A DNA stretch of 49,038 nt from Bacteroidaceae bacterium (GCA_024683455.1 JAIKYE010000102.1:1-49038), one strand, 5' to 3'. Counted from the first letter of the stretch, positions 34,721-43,974 are shown. Notes: a model not told the origin generated them from the letters alone. Program-made: numbers and translations.

Positions 34721-36244
34721 TTAACGTCTTGTTTTTCTTGTACTTACGGTAGGTCCACCAGATGATTTCCTGCCACCGCCGCCCTTGCTGCTCACTCTGC
34801 CGCCTTTTTGGGCACCGGCTGTTCCTCTGTCGTTCACCATGGTGCGAACACAGCGGAAGCCAACGTAGCAACGGGGCTGATTCTGGTATTCGTAAGAACG
34901 CCATGCACTACGAATCATGCTCTCGGGATCCTTCCATGAACCTCCTCTTACGCTCTTCTTTTTTAAGCGATAGGGATCTTCCTTGGCTGCATTGTATTTC
35001 AGGTCAGGGTTCATATCACTCATGCTTTCAACGCCAGCCTCTGTATATACGGTGCTTGTCCACTCGGCAACATTGCCAGCCATATCGTATAAGCCATTAC
35101 TATTGGGGCTGAAGATGCCACATTTGCTGGTGATAAGGCTGCCGTCCTTGGTATAATTACCTCTATCGGGCTTGAAGTTTGCATAGTAGCAGCCCTTATC
35201 GCTCTTTACCTCTGCACTTGTCCATGGGAACGGGTTGCCTTCCTTACCGCGGGCAGCATATTCCCATTCAACTTCACTGGGTAGACGATAACGCTGGATA
35301 TGCTTAGCATAGCCACCCATACCCTTCATCAGGAAGTTGGTACGCCATGCACAAAATGCATTAGCCTGATCCCATGAAACTCCTACTACAGGATAGTCAT
35401 CATAAGCAGGATTGCTGAAATATAGTTTCATGTAACGTTCGTTATCAGCATTCTGGAAATCGTTTACCCAACACGTGGTATCAGGGTAGATATTTACGAT
35501 GTATGTATTCAGAAAATCCCATGGTCCGCTCAAAGGACGAGTGATGGTTTGACGGATTATCCTGCCGTCGTCATCAATCCATGCGGTATCTTTGCTGATC
35601 ATTACCTGTTCATTGCTGACAGCGTGATCTGTATTCAGGTCGCGCTCCTCAGGATCTAAACGATACTTGCGTTGTGCAGCAGCAACGTAGTCATAAATTT
35701 CATAACGATAGTTCATCTGCTTGGCGTCCAACATCTTGGTACCGTCTATAGGATGAATAACATACACGCTCTGGATGGCTTTGTCTTCGTCCTCATTAGC
35801 CTTACGCCATGGAATGGGTTTGCTCCAGTTCAGGTAAGGGGTAATAGGATTTCCTTCCTTATCTTCCTCTATCTTGTAAGTATCGTCACCACCATAGTTG
35901 GGATCTGCTAAACGTTCACGAATGATACTGTCACGCACCCAGTTTACAAACTGACGATACTTGGCATTACTTACCTCGTGTTCATCCATCCAAAAACCAT
36001 CTACGCTGATGTCTCTGATAGGGAAATCTGCACCCCATAGGGTGTCGTTTTCTTGCAGTCCCACTTTTAGTGATCCTTTGTGAACAGCCACCATACCGTA
36101 TGGTGTGGGCTCTGACATGGCAGAACCTCTGACACCTGTCAGTTCACCTCCGACAGCATTAGCCGATGAGTTTGACCCCATGCATGCTGCTAGAGTCAGG
36201 CAGAGAACTGCCAATAAGAAAAATACCAGACTTTTTGTCTTCAT
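34721..36244 (-). CDS. porK: Type IX secretion ring lipoprotein PorK (GldK)
   Basis: 507 residues with a strong lipobox (LAAC, Cys21). The body is the formylglycine-generating-enzyme-like (SUMF1) fold used structurally by PorK/GldK: DISVDGFWMDEHEVSNAKYRQFVNW, YPVVGVSWDQANAFCAW, RLPSEVEWEYAARG, GLYDMAGNVAEWTS and VRGGSWKD. The fold is not thought to be enzymatic here. PorK and PorN build the periplasmic ring under the outer membrane. The C-terminus is Gly/Lys/Arg-rich (GGRVSSKGGGGRKSSGG). It lies 31 bases after the porP stop and 87 bases before porL. Confidence 0.94.
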   Translation of the reverse strand: MKTKSLVFFLLAVLCLTLAACMGSNSSANAVGGELTGVRGSAMSEPTPYGMVAVHKGSLKVGLQENDTLWGADFPIRDISVDGFWMDEHEVSNAKYRQFVNWVRDSIIRERLADPNYGGDDTYKIEEDKEGNPITPYLNWSKPIPWRKANEDEDKAIQSVYVIHPIDGTKMLDAKQMNYRYEIYDYVAAAQRKYRLDPEERDLNTDHAVSNEQVMISKDTAWIDDDGRIIRQTITRPLSGPWDFLNTYIVNIYPDTTCWVNDFQNADNERYMKLYFSNPAYDDYPVVGVSWDQANAFCAWRTNFLMKGMGGYAKHIQRYRLPSEVEWEYAARGKEGNPFPWTSAEVKSDKGCYYANFKPDRGNYTKDGSLITSKCGIFSPNSNGLYDMAGNVAEWTSTVYTEAGVESMSDMNPDLKYNAAKEDPYRLKKKSVRGGSWKDPESMIRSAWRSYEYQNQPRCYVGFRCVRTMVNDRGTAGAQKGGRVSSKGGGGRKSSGGPTVSTRKTRR

Positions 36245-36275
36245 ATATTATACCTTATTTATTATTATTCATTTT

Positions 36276-37214
36276 TTATAATAGTCGCACACTCTTATGC
36301 AGGTTTTTTCCTTTCTTTCCTAAATCTAAATCAGTCTGATAACCTATCATTAATTCATGCGTTCCGTTTAGCGCTCCTATTCCTCCTGTATAAACCTCGT
36401 ATGAGTAGCCTATGTTGATACCATGGAAATTATATCCCAAAAGAATTCCTACGCTATTCATAGGGCTGTACATAACGCCACCATACATCTTATGCTTTTC
36501 ACCGTCATATTCCAGACGGGCCGTGATGTCGCCTCTCCATGATAGCAGGTCGGTCCTCAAAATAGCATCGGTAGCAATAACATAGCGCGGATAGCGGAGT
36601 TTCATCCTATAACCTCCTGTCATAAAGAAGACTGGATCTATGGTAACCTCATGCGTTTTATCTTCTCCAATCGTTATGGTTGGTCCCATGAGATGATGTA
36701 CGCTGGCTCCTGCATACCATGTTTTTTTATAGGTGTATCGGAGACCGAGGTCCAGATCCAGAGTTTGTCCTTTTGCATCGCTTGTTGTAAACGCAGGGTC
36801 TCCAGGATCTACTACGTCTAATTTTGATCCGTCTGTTTTTTCAACCAGCAGGGCTGGTCGTACGCCTATACTCATGTTACCGCCCCACAACTTGTGGTGA
36901 TAAGCGTATGTTACAGATATTTTTTGTGTAGTGAAAATGGCTGCCTTATCATTGTACAGTCCAAGTCCTACGCCATGATTAGGTCCCAGAAAGAAAAGAG
37001 GCATGTCTGCCGTCACCAGCATGGTTTTTGGCGCGTCTTCAAACCCAACCATTTGCATGCTGTAAGCAGCTTTGACGTTTAGCAGACCATCCAATCCTGC
37101 CGCTGCAGGGTTGAAGTGAGATTGCAGAGCCCAAGAGTTGGTAAACGCCGCATCAAACTGAGCTTTTGCACCCAGACTGATTAGCAGTAAACCTATCCAG
37201 AGTATTCTTTTCAT
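36276..37214 (-). CDS. porP: Type IX secretion membrane protein, PorP/SprF family
   Basis: 312 residues from ATG 37214 (MKRILWIGLL), which gives a standard signal peptide ending GAKAQ. Longer in-frame starts at 37265 and 37241 are less likely, because a TATTTTTG promoter box lies at 37263-37270. FNPAAAGLDGLLNV is the conserved PorP/SprF N-terminal motif; the rest alternates as an outer-membrane beta-barrel (GVGLGLYNDKA, LDLDLGLRYTYKKTWYAGASVHH) and closes with NIGYSYEVYTGGIGALNGTHELMIGY. It is the first gene of porP-K-L-M-N-priA and is expected to anchor the ring or secreted adhesins at the outer membrane. Confidence 0.93.
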   Translation of the reverse strand: MKRILWIGLLLISLGAKAQFDAAFTNSWALQSHFNPAAAGLDGLLNVKAAYSMQMVGFEDAPKTMLVTADMPLFFLGPNHGVGLGLYNDKAAIFTTQKISVTYAYHHKLWGGNMSIGVRPALLVEKTDGSKLDVVDPGDPAFTTSDAKGQTLDLDLGLRYTYKKTWYAGASVHHLMGPTITIGEDKTHEVTIDPVFFMTGGYRMKLRYPRYVIATDAILRTDLLSWRGDITARLEYDGEKHKMYGGVMYSPMNSVGILLGYNFHGINIGYSYEVYTGGIGALNGTHELMIGYQTDLDLGKKGKNLHKSVRLL

Positions 37215-37262
37215 CCTAATCTTAATAACGTCTGTAAACATGCATTTATTGTATTTGGCTTG

Positions 37263-37270
37263 CAAAAATA
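37263..37270 (-). promoter_or_regulatory. porP: Proximal promoter -7 element of the por operon
   Basis: The minus strand reads TATTTTTG, about 49 bases before the porP ATG at 37214. It is preceded by GCTCACTAAATCG, which matches the distal copy. Confidence 0.65.
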
Positions 37271-37340
37271 CGATTTAGTGAGCGGTTTTCCAAATTTATT
37301 TGAGAAAATCCGAACGTGAGTATTTTCGAGACGATAGTCT

Positions 37341-37348
37341 CAAAGGTA
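37341..37348 (-). promoter_or_regulatory. porP: Distal promoter -7 element of the por operon
   Basis: The minus strand reads TACCTTTG, preceded by GCGCACTAAATTG, 78 bases upstream of the proximal box. The GAGAC/GTCTC palindrome lies over its expected start point. Confidence 0.5.
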
Positions 37349-37497
37349 CAATTTAGTGCGCGAAAAGCAAAAGAAAAACTTGTTTTTTTTCTTACGTGAG
37401 AATAATAATTGGTACATGTAGATATATTGCATGTATTTTATTCAGAAATGAATTGAAAAAAACTGTTTGTATTTTGTTGTATTTAATATAATATTGC

Positions 37498-37505
37498 TAT
37501 CTTTG
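37498..37505 (+). promoter_or_regulatory. Promoter -7 element for the 1476-residue gene
   Basis: TATCTTTG fits TAnnTTTG; TTTTG at 37472-37476 is a possible -33 box. The leader to ATG 37580 is about 70 bases. Confidence 0.65.
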
Positions 37506-37579
37506 TCCCGACATGGTGTGCAAATTAACCGAAAACGTGAGTTTTTCTTTATATTTATTAACCAATTAACTAACAACAA

Positions 37580-40500
37580 ATGAGAAAATTATTGGCTCTA
37601 TGGATGGCATTCACATGCTTTGTAAGTATGTATGCCAGAGATGTCTATCTTGTTGGTGACTGTACACCGGCAGGATGGAGTGTCGGTGCAGATGCATTGG
37701 CAAAAACCACGATGACAGAGATTAGTACAGATGTCTATCAATGGACAGGTGTCTTGACGAAGGTGACAACAGGTGAGGGCTTTAAAATCTTGACTCAGAA
37801 AGACTGGAATCCCGCAATTCATCCATCAGTAGCAGATTTAGTTCTTAACGAGAAAGGCTCAGATGTGGTAAATTTACCTTACAACGGCGACCCTGACACA
37901 AAATGGAAGATTTCTGAGACTGCCAAGTACACTGTTACAGTTACTTTCCGTGAATCAGATGTTCTTGTTGAATGTGTGAAGGCTGGTATGGTAACTGTGG
38001 ACATTCCTCAGGTGGATGGTGTTTATCAATTGGCTTCTGCTGAAAAACTTGAACTTTTCTCCACAAGTCTGAACGAAGGTATTATAGTCAACGACTGCAA
38101 GGCTGTCCTTACGCAGGATGTTGACCTGAGCGACATTGATACATGGACACCCATAGGTACTGATGCTAAGAAGTTTATCGGTACCTTTGACGGTCAAGGC
38201 TATCGTATTAAAGGTATGAAAATCGACGGCTCCAAGAAAGAACAAGGCTTCTTTGGTGTAGTCGGTGCTGGCGCTGTCATTAAGAATCTTATTATGGATG
38301 CGTCTTGCAGTATTGTAAGTACAGGTGGCTCATGTATGTCAGCCTTTGTCGGTTGCTGTAACAATAGCGGCACTATTACATTCGAGAATTGTGGTAATGA
38401 AGCACAGGTGACAGGTACACTGCAGAATAATGCTGCCTTCGTCGGTTGCAATTACGGTGGTGAAACAAAATTGGTTTTCAACAACTGCTATAATACGGGC
38501 AAAATCAGTGGCGGTCGTGAGAATGGCGCCTTCTCTGGTTGGACAGGTGGTGGTGCCACCTTCAACAATTGCTATAACATCGGAGAAGTGGAAGATGGAG
38601 AGACATGGGCTCGTGGCAATAAAACTATTAACAACTGCTATCAGACTGTTGGAAACGATAATGGCGTAACCAAGATTGACGCATCAGCAGTTGCAAGTGG
38701 CGAGCTGGCATTCAAACTGAACGGTGACCAAAGTTCCATCAGTTGGTATCAGACAATTGACACCGATGACATGCCCGTTCCTTTCTCTTCTCATGGCAGA
38801 GTTTATGCAAACAAGAGGTACGCCTGTGACGGTGTAACGGAAAAAGAGGGTATTGCTTATGGCAACAAGGAAGAAAAGGTTATCGACGAGCATGTTTTTG
38901 GATCTGACGGACTTTGTGCTGTATGTAAAACACCATCTGCATCACCCTATATGGGCGTTTCAATCTCTGATATTGAGGATGGCAAGAGCTATTATTTATA
39001 TAATGTAGATTTCAAGAACTGGCTGGGTGACAACAAGCGCAATTCAGCCTATGGTTGGACGTCTCACGCAGAATTAGATCGCCACGGACGTGATATCAAG
39101 TTCATCAAGAAGGGTAATGGTTGGCAACTCGACCCCAAAATGGGCAATAATCATAGTATCAACTCTGGCAATCTGTATATGGATACCGGTGATGCAGTTA
39201 CTGTATGGACCATTGAAGCCGTCAAGGGTGCTCCTGCCAGCAATACATTTATCATCAAGAGTGGTGAGAAAGGACTCTCTGCCAATGATGTTGGTGATAT
39301 GGATGAGAATTCCGGCAAGCATAATATATGGCAGATTGTTACACGTGATGAAATCCTTAAAATTGCACTTGAGAAAGGTTCTGAGGAGAATCCTGTGGAT
39401 ATTTCCGGTCTTGTGCTAGGTGGTACTTTCCCTGTTGCAGACGATCATCGCGATGATGGCTCTTGGCAAGGTGACAAGGGCAGCAATGCCAGTGGTGGTG
39501 ATGGCCCATGTAATTTTAATCGTGTGTGGGAGCTCTGGAATATCAGCAACCGTGATATATATCAGGATATTAGCGTACCCAATGGAAAATATAGAGTAAG
39601 CGGTAAGGCCATATTCGTTTCTACTGGTAACGATGGTACGAATGCTGATCGTTATAATGCGTACAAGAATGGTGATGAGCCCACAAAGGGATTCATTTAT
39701 GCAAATGATCAGCAGACTCCTATGATTAATGCATACGAGTACGTTTCAAATGAAAGAAGAAATGATTACAACACGAAGGAGCTTGGGAACGGCCTCTGGA
39801 TGATGAATGGAACGAATGAATACTCTCGTCACATGGCTGATAGCAAGCACGTTCCTGGTGGCGATGGTCAGGTTGAAAACATTGACATTGATGTTAAGTC
39901 CGGTAAAATCCGTCTTGGCTTTAAGGTGGAAGGCGGCAACAACGCTTGGATTCTGATTAACAACATTGACCTTTATTGTTTGGGCGAGATTACTATCGAT
40001 CTTACAGAGTATTATGATGCTTTGAATGATGCTATCACACGCGGTGAGAATATTGCCAAAAATGTTCAAGACGGCGGTGCGACACCAAGTCAGCAGCAAG
40101 ACCTAACAGAGGCATTAAACATTGCACATAGGCTGATTGAGACAAGCTCGGAGGATACCGATGCATTGCTTCAAGCAACAATGGCATTGAATAGCCTCTG
40201 TGATATTATAGAGCCCATGAGTGATGCGATGAAGAATATCACCAAGACACTTTATGTGGGCAAGGAGGACGGAACTGTAACTGATGAACAGTTTGAAGAT
40301 TTTATCCAAAAACATGATGTTTGTGAGAATAAGACTCAGGCTGAGGAGCTTCTCCGACTGATTCGCAACGTCCGCAAACTGAATGCAATTGAGAAGGTTG
40401 ACATTTCCATGATTGAATGTTCTGAGCCTACAGCAGAGGAAGCAGACTACTATCTCTATAACGTGGGTGCAGGCATCTTCTTCAACACAACATCTGACTG

Positions 40501-42010
40501 GGGAACACATATTGCTTTGGATAATCCTGGTATGCTTATCCACTTCCTTCCCGATGGAGAATGGAGTGGTGCTGCAGGTCGTCCTGTATTCCACCTAAGT
40601 GGTAATGGCTGGAACGGAATGAACTGGCAGGAAGAGTATTGGGACAAGAACGGCGAGAACAAACTTGCCTTTGTACCCGTTGAAGGTAAGGAAAAGGTTT
40701 ACTACATGTGCGAATGGGATGCCTATAACTGGCACTTCGTATATGACCCTGCAGAGGATGTTTGTGATGGTAATACCCATTATTGGAATGCCGTTCAGAA
40801 GCGCGACAAAAACGTGAACGACTACAAGAACGATCCTTATGCACAATGGATGCTTGTATCGCCTGCTGCTTATAAGGCTGCCATGACTATGGCAACAGGC
40901 AAAAGACCTTTGGATGTAACATATCTCATTAAAAATCCCAACTTCTCTAAGGTTGAAGGTGGCAACTGGGCTCGTGGCTGGACAGGTGTTGGAGACCAGA
41001 AACGCGGTCAGGATCGTGAGCCTTGGTGTGTTATCGAATGGTTCGAAAAGGATGCAAATATGACACAGACCATTACAGGTCTGCCCGCAGGTCGTTATAT
41101 AGTCTCCTGCTACGGCTTCTATCGCGATGGCAGTTCGGATCATGAAGCAGAAAAGGTAAGGAATGGTGATACTCCTATTCAGAACGCATTCCTGTTCGCT
41201 AATGATCAAGAGGTAGCACTGCCCAATGTAACCAGCGAGGCTGGTAATATGCCTGGTGTGGGCGAGACACGTGAGGGTGTTGAAGAGTTTGCATGCTGGC
41301 CTTGGCAGGCTAATGAATACTTCCAGAGTGGTTTGTATAAGATTTCAACTCCTGTTGTGGAAGTTGGCGAAGACGGCAAACTTACCATTGGTGTCAGGAG
41401 TACCTATAATGGTGAAGAAGGAAGTTGGGTAGTTGTGGGTAACTTCCGCCTGACAAGCCTGGGTACCCCTGTAAAAACCACGATCTCCGAGAACGGATAT
41501 GCAACCTTTGTAGCTCCCGGATATATTGAGGATATTCCTGAGGGTGTTGAAGTATTTGCCGCACAGCTTTGTGACGGCTACGTACATCTGGAGCCTACAA
41601 CAGCAATTCCTTCAGGTGAGGCTGTAGTCTTGAAGGCTGCAGAAGGAACTTATTCTATGTACCTCAGTGCGACAGAGGGTAATCTTGCTCTCGTAAATGA
41701 CCTGAAGCCTGCAACCACCGAGATTACTGCAGACGGAACGCAGTATATCTTGGTCAAGTTGGATGGCAAGGTTGGCTTTGCTAAGGCTACGCCTGAAACA
41801 AAGATTGCTGCAGGCAAGGGATATCTTCAGATACCTCTCTCAATTACTGTGAAGTCATTCTATCCATTTGCAGATGATGAAACAGCTATAGAAAACGTTA
41901 ACGTTAACGATAACGCTGACAATGGAGCAATTTATAACATTGCTGGCCAGAGAGTAAGTAAGTTGCAGAAAGGCATCAACATCGTTGGTGGTAAGAAAGT
42001 GATGTATTAA
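37580..42010 (+). CDS. Large secreted multi-module protein with SusE/F-like, GLUG and duplicated beta modules
   Basis: 1476 residues. Signal peptide to about MYARD (20). Residues 21-135 resemble a SusE/SusF starch-binding-type domain (VYLVGDCTPAGWSV, FKILTQKDWNPAI). GLUG-type repeats span about 145-405 (GTFDGQGYRIKGMKI, NNCYNTGKIS). Then a unit of about 340 residues occurs twice: a trefoil-like part starting YYLYNV (471 and 957) and the shared beta module (about 605-803 and 1112-1296; FIYAND, FLFANDQ, VVVGNFRLTSLG). A helical spacer (805-945) separates them. A beta domain (1298-1430, ENGYATFVAPG) and the tail IYNIAGQRVS ... GGKKVMY (1450-1476) end the protein. No catalytic motif is seen, so I infer a surface glycan-binding or adhesion protein exported by the T9SS. 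Confidence 0.85.
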   Translation: MRKLLALWMAFTCFVSMYARDVYLVGDCTPAGWSVGADALAKTTMTEISTDVYQWTGVLTKVTTGEGFKILTQKDWNPAIHPSVADLVLNEKGSDVVNLPYNGDPDTKWKISETAKYTVTVTFRESDVLVECVKAGMVTVDIPQVDGVYQLASAEKLELFSTSLNEGIIVNDCKAVLTQDVDLSDIDTWTPIGTDAKKFIGTFDGQGYRIKGMKIDGSKKEQGFFGVVGAGAVIKNLIMDASCSIVSTGGSCMSAFVGCCNNSGTITFENCGNEAQVTGTLQNNAAFVGCNYGGETKLVFNNCYNTGKISGGRENGAFSGWTGGGATFNNCYNIGEVEDGETWARGNKTINNCYQTVGNDNGVTKIDASAVASGELAFKLNGDQSSISWYQTIDTDDMPVPFSSHGRVYANKRYACDGVTEKEGIAYGNKEEKVIDEHVFGSDGLCAVCKTPSASPYMGVSISDIEDGKSYYLYNVDFKNWLGDNKRNSAYGWTSHAELDRHGRDIKFIKKGNGWQLDPKMGNNHSINSGNLYMDTGDAVTVWTIEAVKGAPASNTFIIKSGEKGLSANDVGDMDENSGKHNIWQIVTRDEILKIALEKGSEENPVDISGLVLGGTFPVADDHRDDGSWQGDKGSNASGGDGPCNFNRVWELWNISNRDIYQDISVPNGKYRVSGKAIFVSTGNDGTNADRYNAYKNGDEPTKGFIYANDQQTPMINAYEYVSNERRNDYNTKELGNGLWMMNGTNEYSRHMADSKHVPGGDGQVENIDIDVKSGKIRLGFKVEGGNNAWILINNIDLYCLGEITIDLTEYYDALNDAITRGENIAKNVQDGGATPSQQQDLTEALNIAHRLIETSSEDTDALLQATMALNSLCDIIEPMSDAMKNITKTLYVGKEDGTVTDEQFEDFIQKHDVCENKTQAEELLRLIRNVRKLNAIEKVDISMIECSEPTAEEADYYLYNVGAGIFFNTTSDWGTHIALDNPGMLIHFLPDGEWSGAAGRPVFHLSGNGWNGMNWQEEYWDKNGENKLAFVPVEGKEKVYYMCEWDAYNWHFVYDPAEDVCDGNTHYWNAVQKRDKNVNDYKNDPYAQWMLVSPAAYKAAMTMATGKRPLDVTYLIKNPNFSKVEGGNWARGWTGVGDQKRGQDREPWCVIEWFEKDANMTQTITGLPAGRYIVSCYGFYRDGSSDHEAEKVRNGDTPIQNAFLFANDQEVALPNVTSEAGNMPGVGETREGVEEFACWPWQANEYFQSGLYKISTPVVEVGEDGKLTIGVRSTYNGEEGSWVVVGNFRLTSLGTPVKTTISENGYATFVAPGYIEDIPEGVEVFAAQLCDGYVHLEPTTAIPSGEAVVLKAAEGTYSMYLSATEGNLALVNDLKPATTEITADGTQYILVKLDGKVGFAKATPETKIAAGKGYLQIPLSITVKSFYPFADDETAIENVNVNDNADNGAIYNIAGQRVSKLQKGINIVGGKKVMY

Positions 42011-42019
42011 TAAAACAGG

Positions 42020-42132
42020 AGTTAAAGAGGGTAAAGGGGTTAAGCCATCACCAATACACGTATAGAACTATCGTCTTTTAACTTTTGTCCGAAGGACGAG
42101 CAAAGCGAGAACTTCCTTTAACTTCTTTAACT
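42020..42132 (+). other. Long-range inverted repeat upstream of the 52-codon gene
   Basis: AGTTAAAGAGGGTAAAGG (42020-42037) and CCTTTAACTTCTTTAACT (42115-42132) can pair at 17 of 18 positions including one G-U. They enclose a GTCC-gaa-GGAC hairpin (about 42087-42097). The structure could be a leader for the next gene, though TTAACT-type low-complexity repeats are common between genes in this group. Confidence 0.4.
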
Positions 42133-42152
42133 ACAAAAAATAATTGATTATT

Positions 42153-42311
42153 ATGAAATACATTAAACCAGTTATGAAGATAGAAGAGGCTGAGGTAGTC
42201 AACATGTTGGCAGAAAGCCTGGTGATAGATGGCACCACTACAATAGATGGTGGTGATGCACTGACAAAAGAAGATAACAGTTGGGAAATCTGGTCAGATG
42301 ATGAAGAGTAA
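42153..42311 (+). CDS. 52-residue small protein, possible peptide precursor
   Basis: ATG 42153 to TAA 42309-42311. It starts MKYIKPVMKIEEAEVVNML, has AESLVIDGTTTIDGG in the middle and ends with an acidic, Trp-containing tail (NSWEIWSDDEE). The start MKxYIKPxxKxxE and an Asp/Trp-rich end recur in small Prevotella and Bacteroides proteins of unknown role, as I recall them. There is no signal peptide or double-glycine motif I can be sure of (IDGG at about 31-34 is a candidate). It follows the 1476-residue gene by 142 bases and ends 25 bases before a strong terminator, which supports a real gene. Confidence 0.65.
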   Translation: MKYIKPVMKIEEAEVVNMLAESLVIDGTTTIDGGDALTKEDNSWEIWSDDEE

Positions 42312-42336
42312 CTCTATGTTATTCTAACAAAACGGG

Positions 42337-42369
42337 AAAGGGCTGGTGCATCATCGCGCCAGCCCTTTT
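42337..42369. terminator. Strong terminator between the small gene and gltX
   Basis: AAAGGGCTGGTGC (42337-42349) pairs with GCGCCAGCCCTTT (42356-42368) over 13 positions (one G-U) around ATCATC, followed by TTTT. It also lies just beyond the gltX stop on the minus strand. Confidence 0.9.
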
Positions 42370-42390
42370 AATTATATTTACGAGATAAAT

Positions 42391-43950
42391 TTACTTCAGT
42401 GTCTCAATGGCAAAGTTCATACGCTTTAGCGTTTCCTCTTTGCCTAAGAAAGCAGCCAACTCATACATGTCGGGACCTTGTCCAGCACCAACAAGACAGA
42501 TTCGCCATGCATTCCAAGGACGTAGACCAGAAGCCTCTACCCAAGGGTCAACGACAGCCTTCATGCCTTCGACACTAAAATCCTGAATGCCAGAAAGTAC
42601 CTCGCAGAATTGCTTCATCTCATCTGTTGTTGTCTCTGTCCAGTTTTTGCGAATAAATTTATCCTCGCGGTCAAAACTCTCAGGTGCAACAAAGAAGAAA
42701 CGTGTAAGAGGCCACAAGTCCGAAGGAAAACTGATGTTACGTTTGCGCTTGTTTCCCTGACCATCTACATATTCTATTACCTTTAGCTTCATCATGCGCA
42801 CCACTTCAGCCTCCTGTTCTGTTGTCGCATTGATGCCCTCAGCCTTTAGAATTTTATCAAAGGCGGGTGCCCATGCTTCATCTGGCTGCTGAATAAGATA
42901 CTGGTGATTGAACCAAGCTGCCTTTACATAGTCAAATTTAGCACCGTTCTTAGAGCATTTGCTTAAGTCGAAGAGTTTTACCATCTCATCCAAAGACATC
43001 AGTTCTTGATCGTTGCCGGGATTCCATCCCAAGAGTGCCAGAAAGTTGACAACAGCCTGTGGCAGATAGCCCTTCTCGCGGTAACCACTGGAAATTTCTC
43101 CAGTTTTGGGGTCATGCCATTCCAACGGGAATACGGGGAAACCCAGTTTGTCGCCATCGCGCTTACTAAGTTTACCGTTCCCTATGGGTTTAAGCAGAAG
43201 GGGTAGGTGAGCAAAGCGTGGCATGGTGTCTGCCCATCCGAAAGCTTCATACAACAAGACATGTAATGGCGCACTGGGCAACCACTCCTCGCCACGGATA
43301 ACATGGGTAACTTCCATCAGATGGTCATCTACTATATTTGCTAGATGATAGGTAGGCAATTCATCTGCACTCTTGTAAAGTACCTTGTCATCAAGAATGC
43401 TACTGTTGATACGAACCTCGCCACGGATAAGGTCGTCAACCAACACATCTCTGCCAGGTTCAATGAGAAAACGAACTACATATTGCTTTCCTTCGGCTAT
43501 GAGTCGGTCAACATCCTCCTTGCTCATTGTCAGTGAGTTACGCATCTGTAGGCGTGTGCTGGCATCATATTGGAAGTTTTCAATTTCAGCACGTTTGGCA
43601 TCCAGTTCCTCTGGTGTATCAAAGGCAATGTATGCTTTCCCGTTATCCAAAAGTTGCTGAACATATTTCTTGTAAATATCTCTACGCTCACTCTGACGGT
43701 ATGGACCATGTGAGCCTCCAAAGCTAACACCCTCGTCAAATTTGATGCCTAACCATTGGAAGCTTTCGATGATATATTCCTCGGCACCGGGGACGAAACG
43801 TCCACTGTCTGTATCTTCAATGCGGAAGATTAAATCACCGCCGTGTTGACGTGCAAAAAGGTAGTTGTATAACGCGGTCCTTACTCCACCAATGTGTAAC
43901 GGACCTGTGGGACTTGGGGCAAATCTTACCCTTACTTTTCTATCTTGCAT
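42391..43950 (-). CDS. gltX: Glutamyl-tRNA synthetase
   Basis: 519 residues, normal length for Bacteroidota GluRS. The class I signatures are present: [22 protein letters not shown] (HIGH variant HIGG, about 20-23) and the KMSKS-type KLSKRDG (about 250-256). [11 protein letters not shown] and [27 protein letters not shown] are also diagnostic. It charges tRNA-Glu with glutamate in the cytoplasm; whether it also charges tRNA-Gln cannot be read from the sequence. A TACTTTTG promoter lies on the minus strand at 43975-43982, divergent from the HD-domain gene. Confidence 0.97.
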   Translation of the reverse strand: MQDRKVRVRFAPSPTGPLHIGGVRTALYNYLFARQHGGDLIFRIEDTDSGRFVPGAEEYIIESFQWLGIKFDEGVSFGGSHGPYRQSERRDIYKKYVQQLLDNGKAYIAFDTPEELDAKRAEIENFQYDASTRLQMRNSLTMSKEDVDRLIAEGKQYVVRFLIEPGRDVLVDDLIRGEVRINSSILDDKVLYKSADELPTYHLANIVDDHLMEVTHVIRGEEWLPSAPLHVLLYEAFGWADTMPRFAHLPLLLKPIGNGKLSKRDGDKLGFPVFPLEWHDPKTGEISSGYREKGYLPQAVVNFLALLGWNPGNDQELMSLDEMVKLFDLSKCSKNGAKFDYVKAAWFNHQYLIQQPDEAWAPAFDKILKAEGINATTEQEAEVVRMMKLKVIEYVDGQGNKRKRNISFPSDLWPLTRFFFVAPESFDREDKFIRKNWTETTTDEMKQFCEVLSGIQDFSVEGMKAVVDPWVEASGLRPWNAWRICLVGAGQGPDMYELAAFLGKEETLKRMNFAIETLK

Positions 43951-43974
43951 AAGCTAATGTTGTCAAAATTCGTG

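Larger units (their letters stand above)
37215..37579. other. Divergent promoter region between porP and the 1476-residue gene
   Basis: No gene seen. It holds two tandem promoter boxes reading towards porP (see 37263 and 37341), a GAGAC-gata-GTCTC palindrome at 37328-37341, and the rightward promoter at 37498-37505. The AT-rich part 37380-37490 shows nothing else I can name. Confidence 0.6.

Noticed and set aside
37215..37265. Longer N-terminus for PorP from 37265
   Set aside because: It would start within a promoter box, and ATG 37214 gives a standard signal peptide.
41894..41915. AACGTT-type repeat in the 1476-residue gene as a regulatory site
   Set aside because: It simply encodes an Asn/Val/Asp linker before the C-terminal tail.
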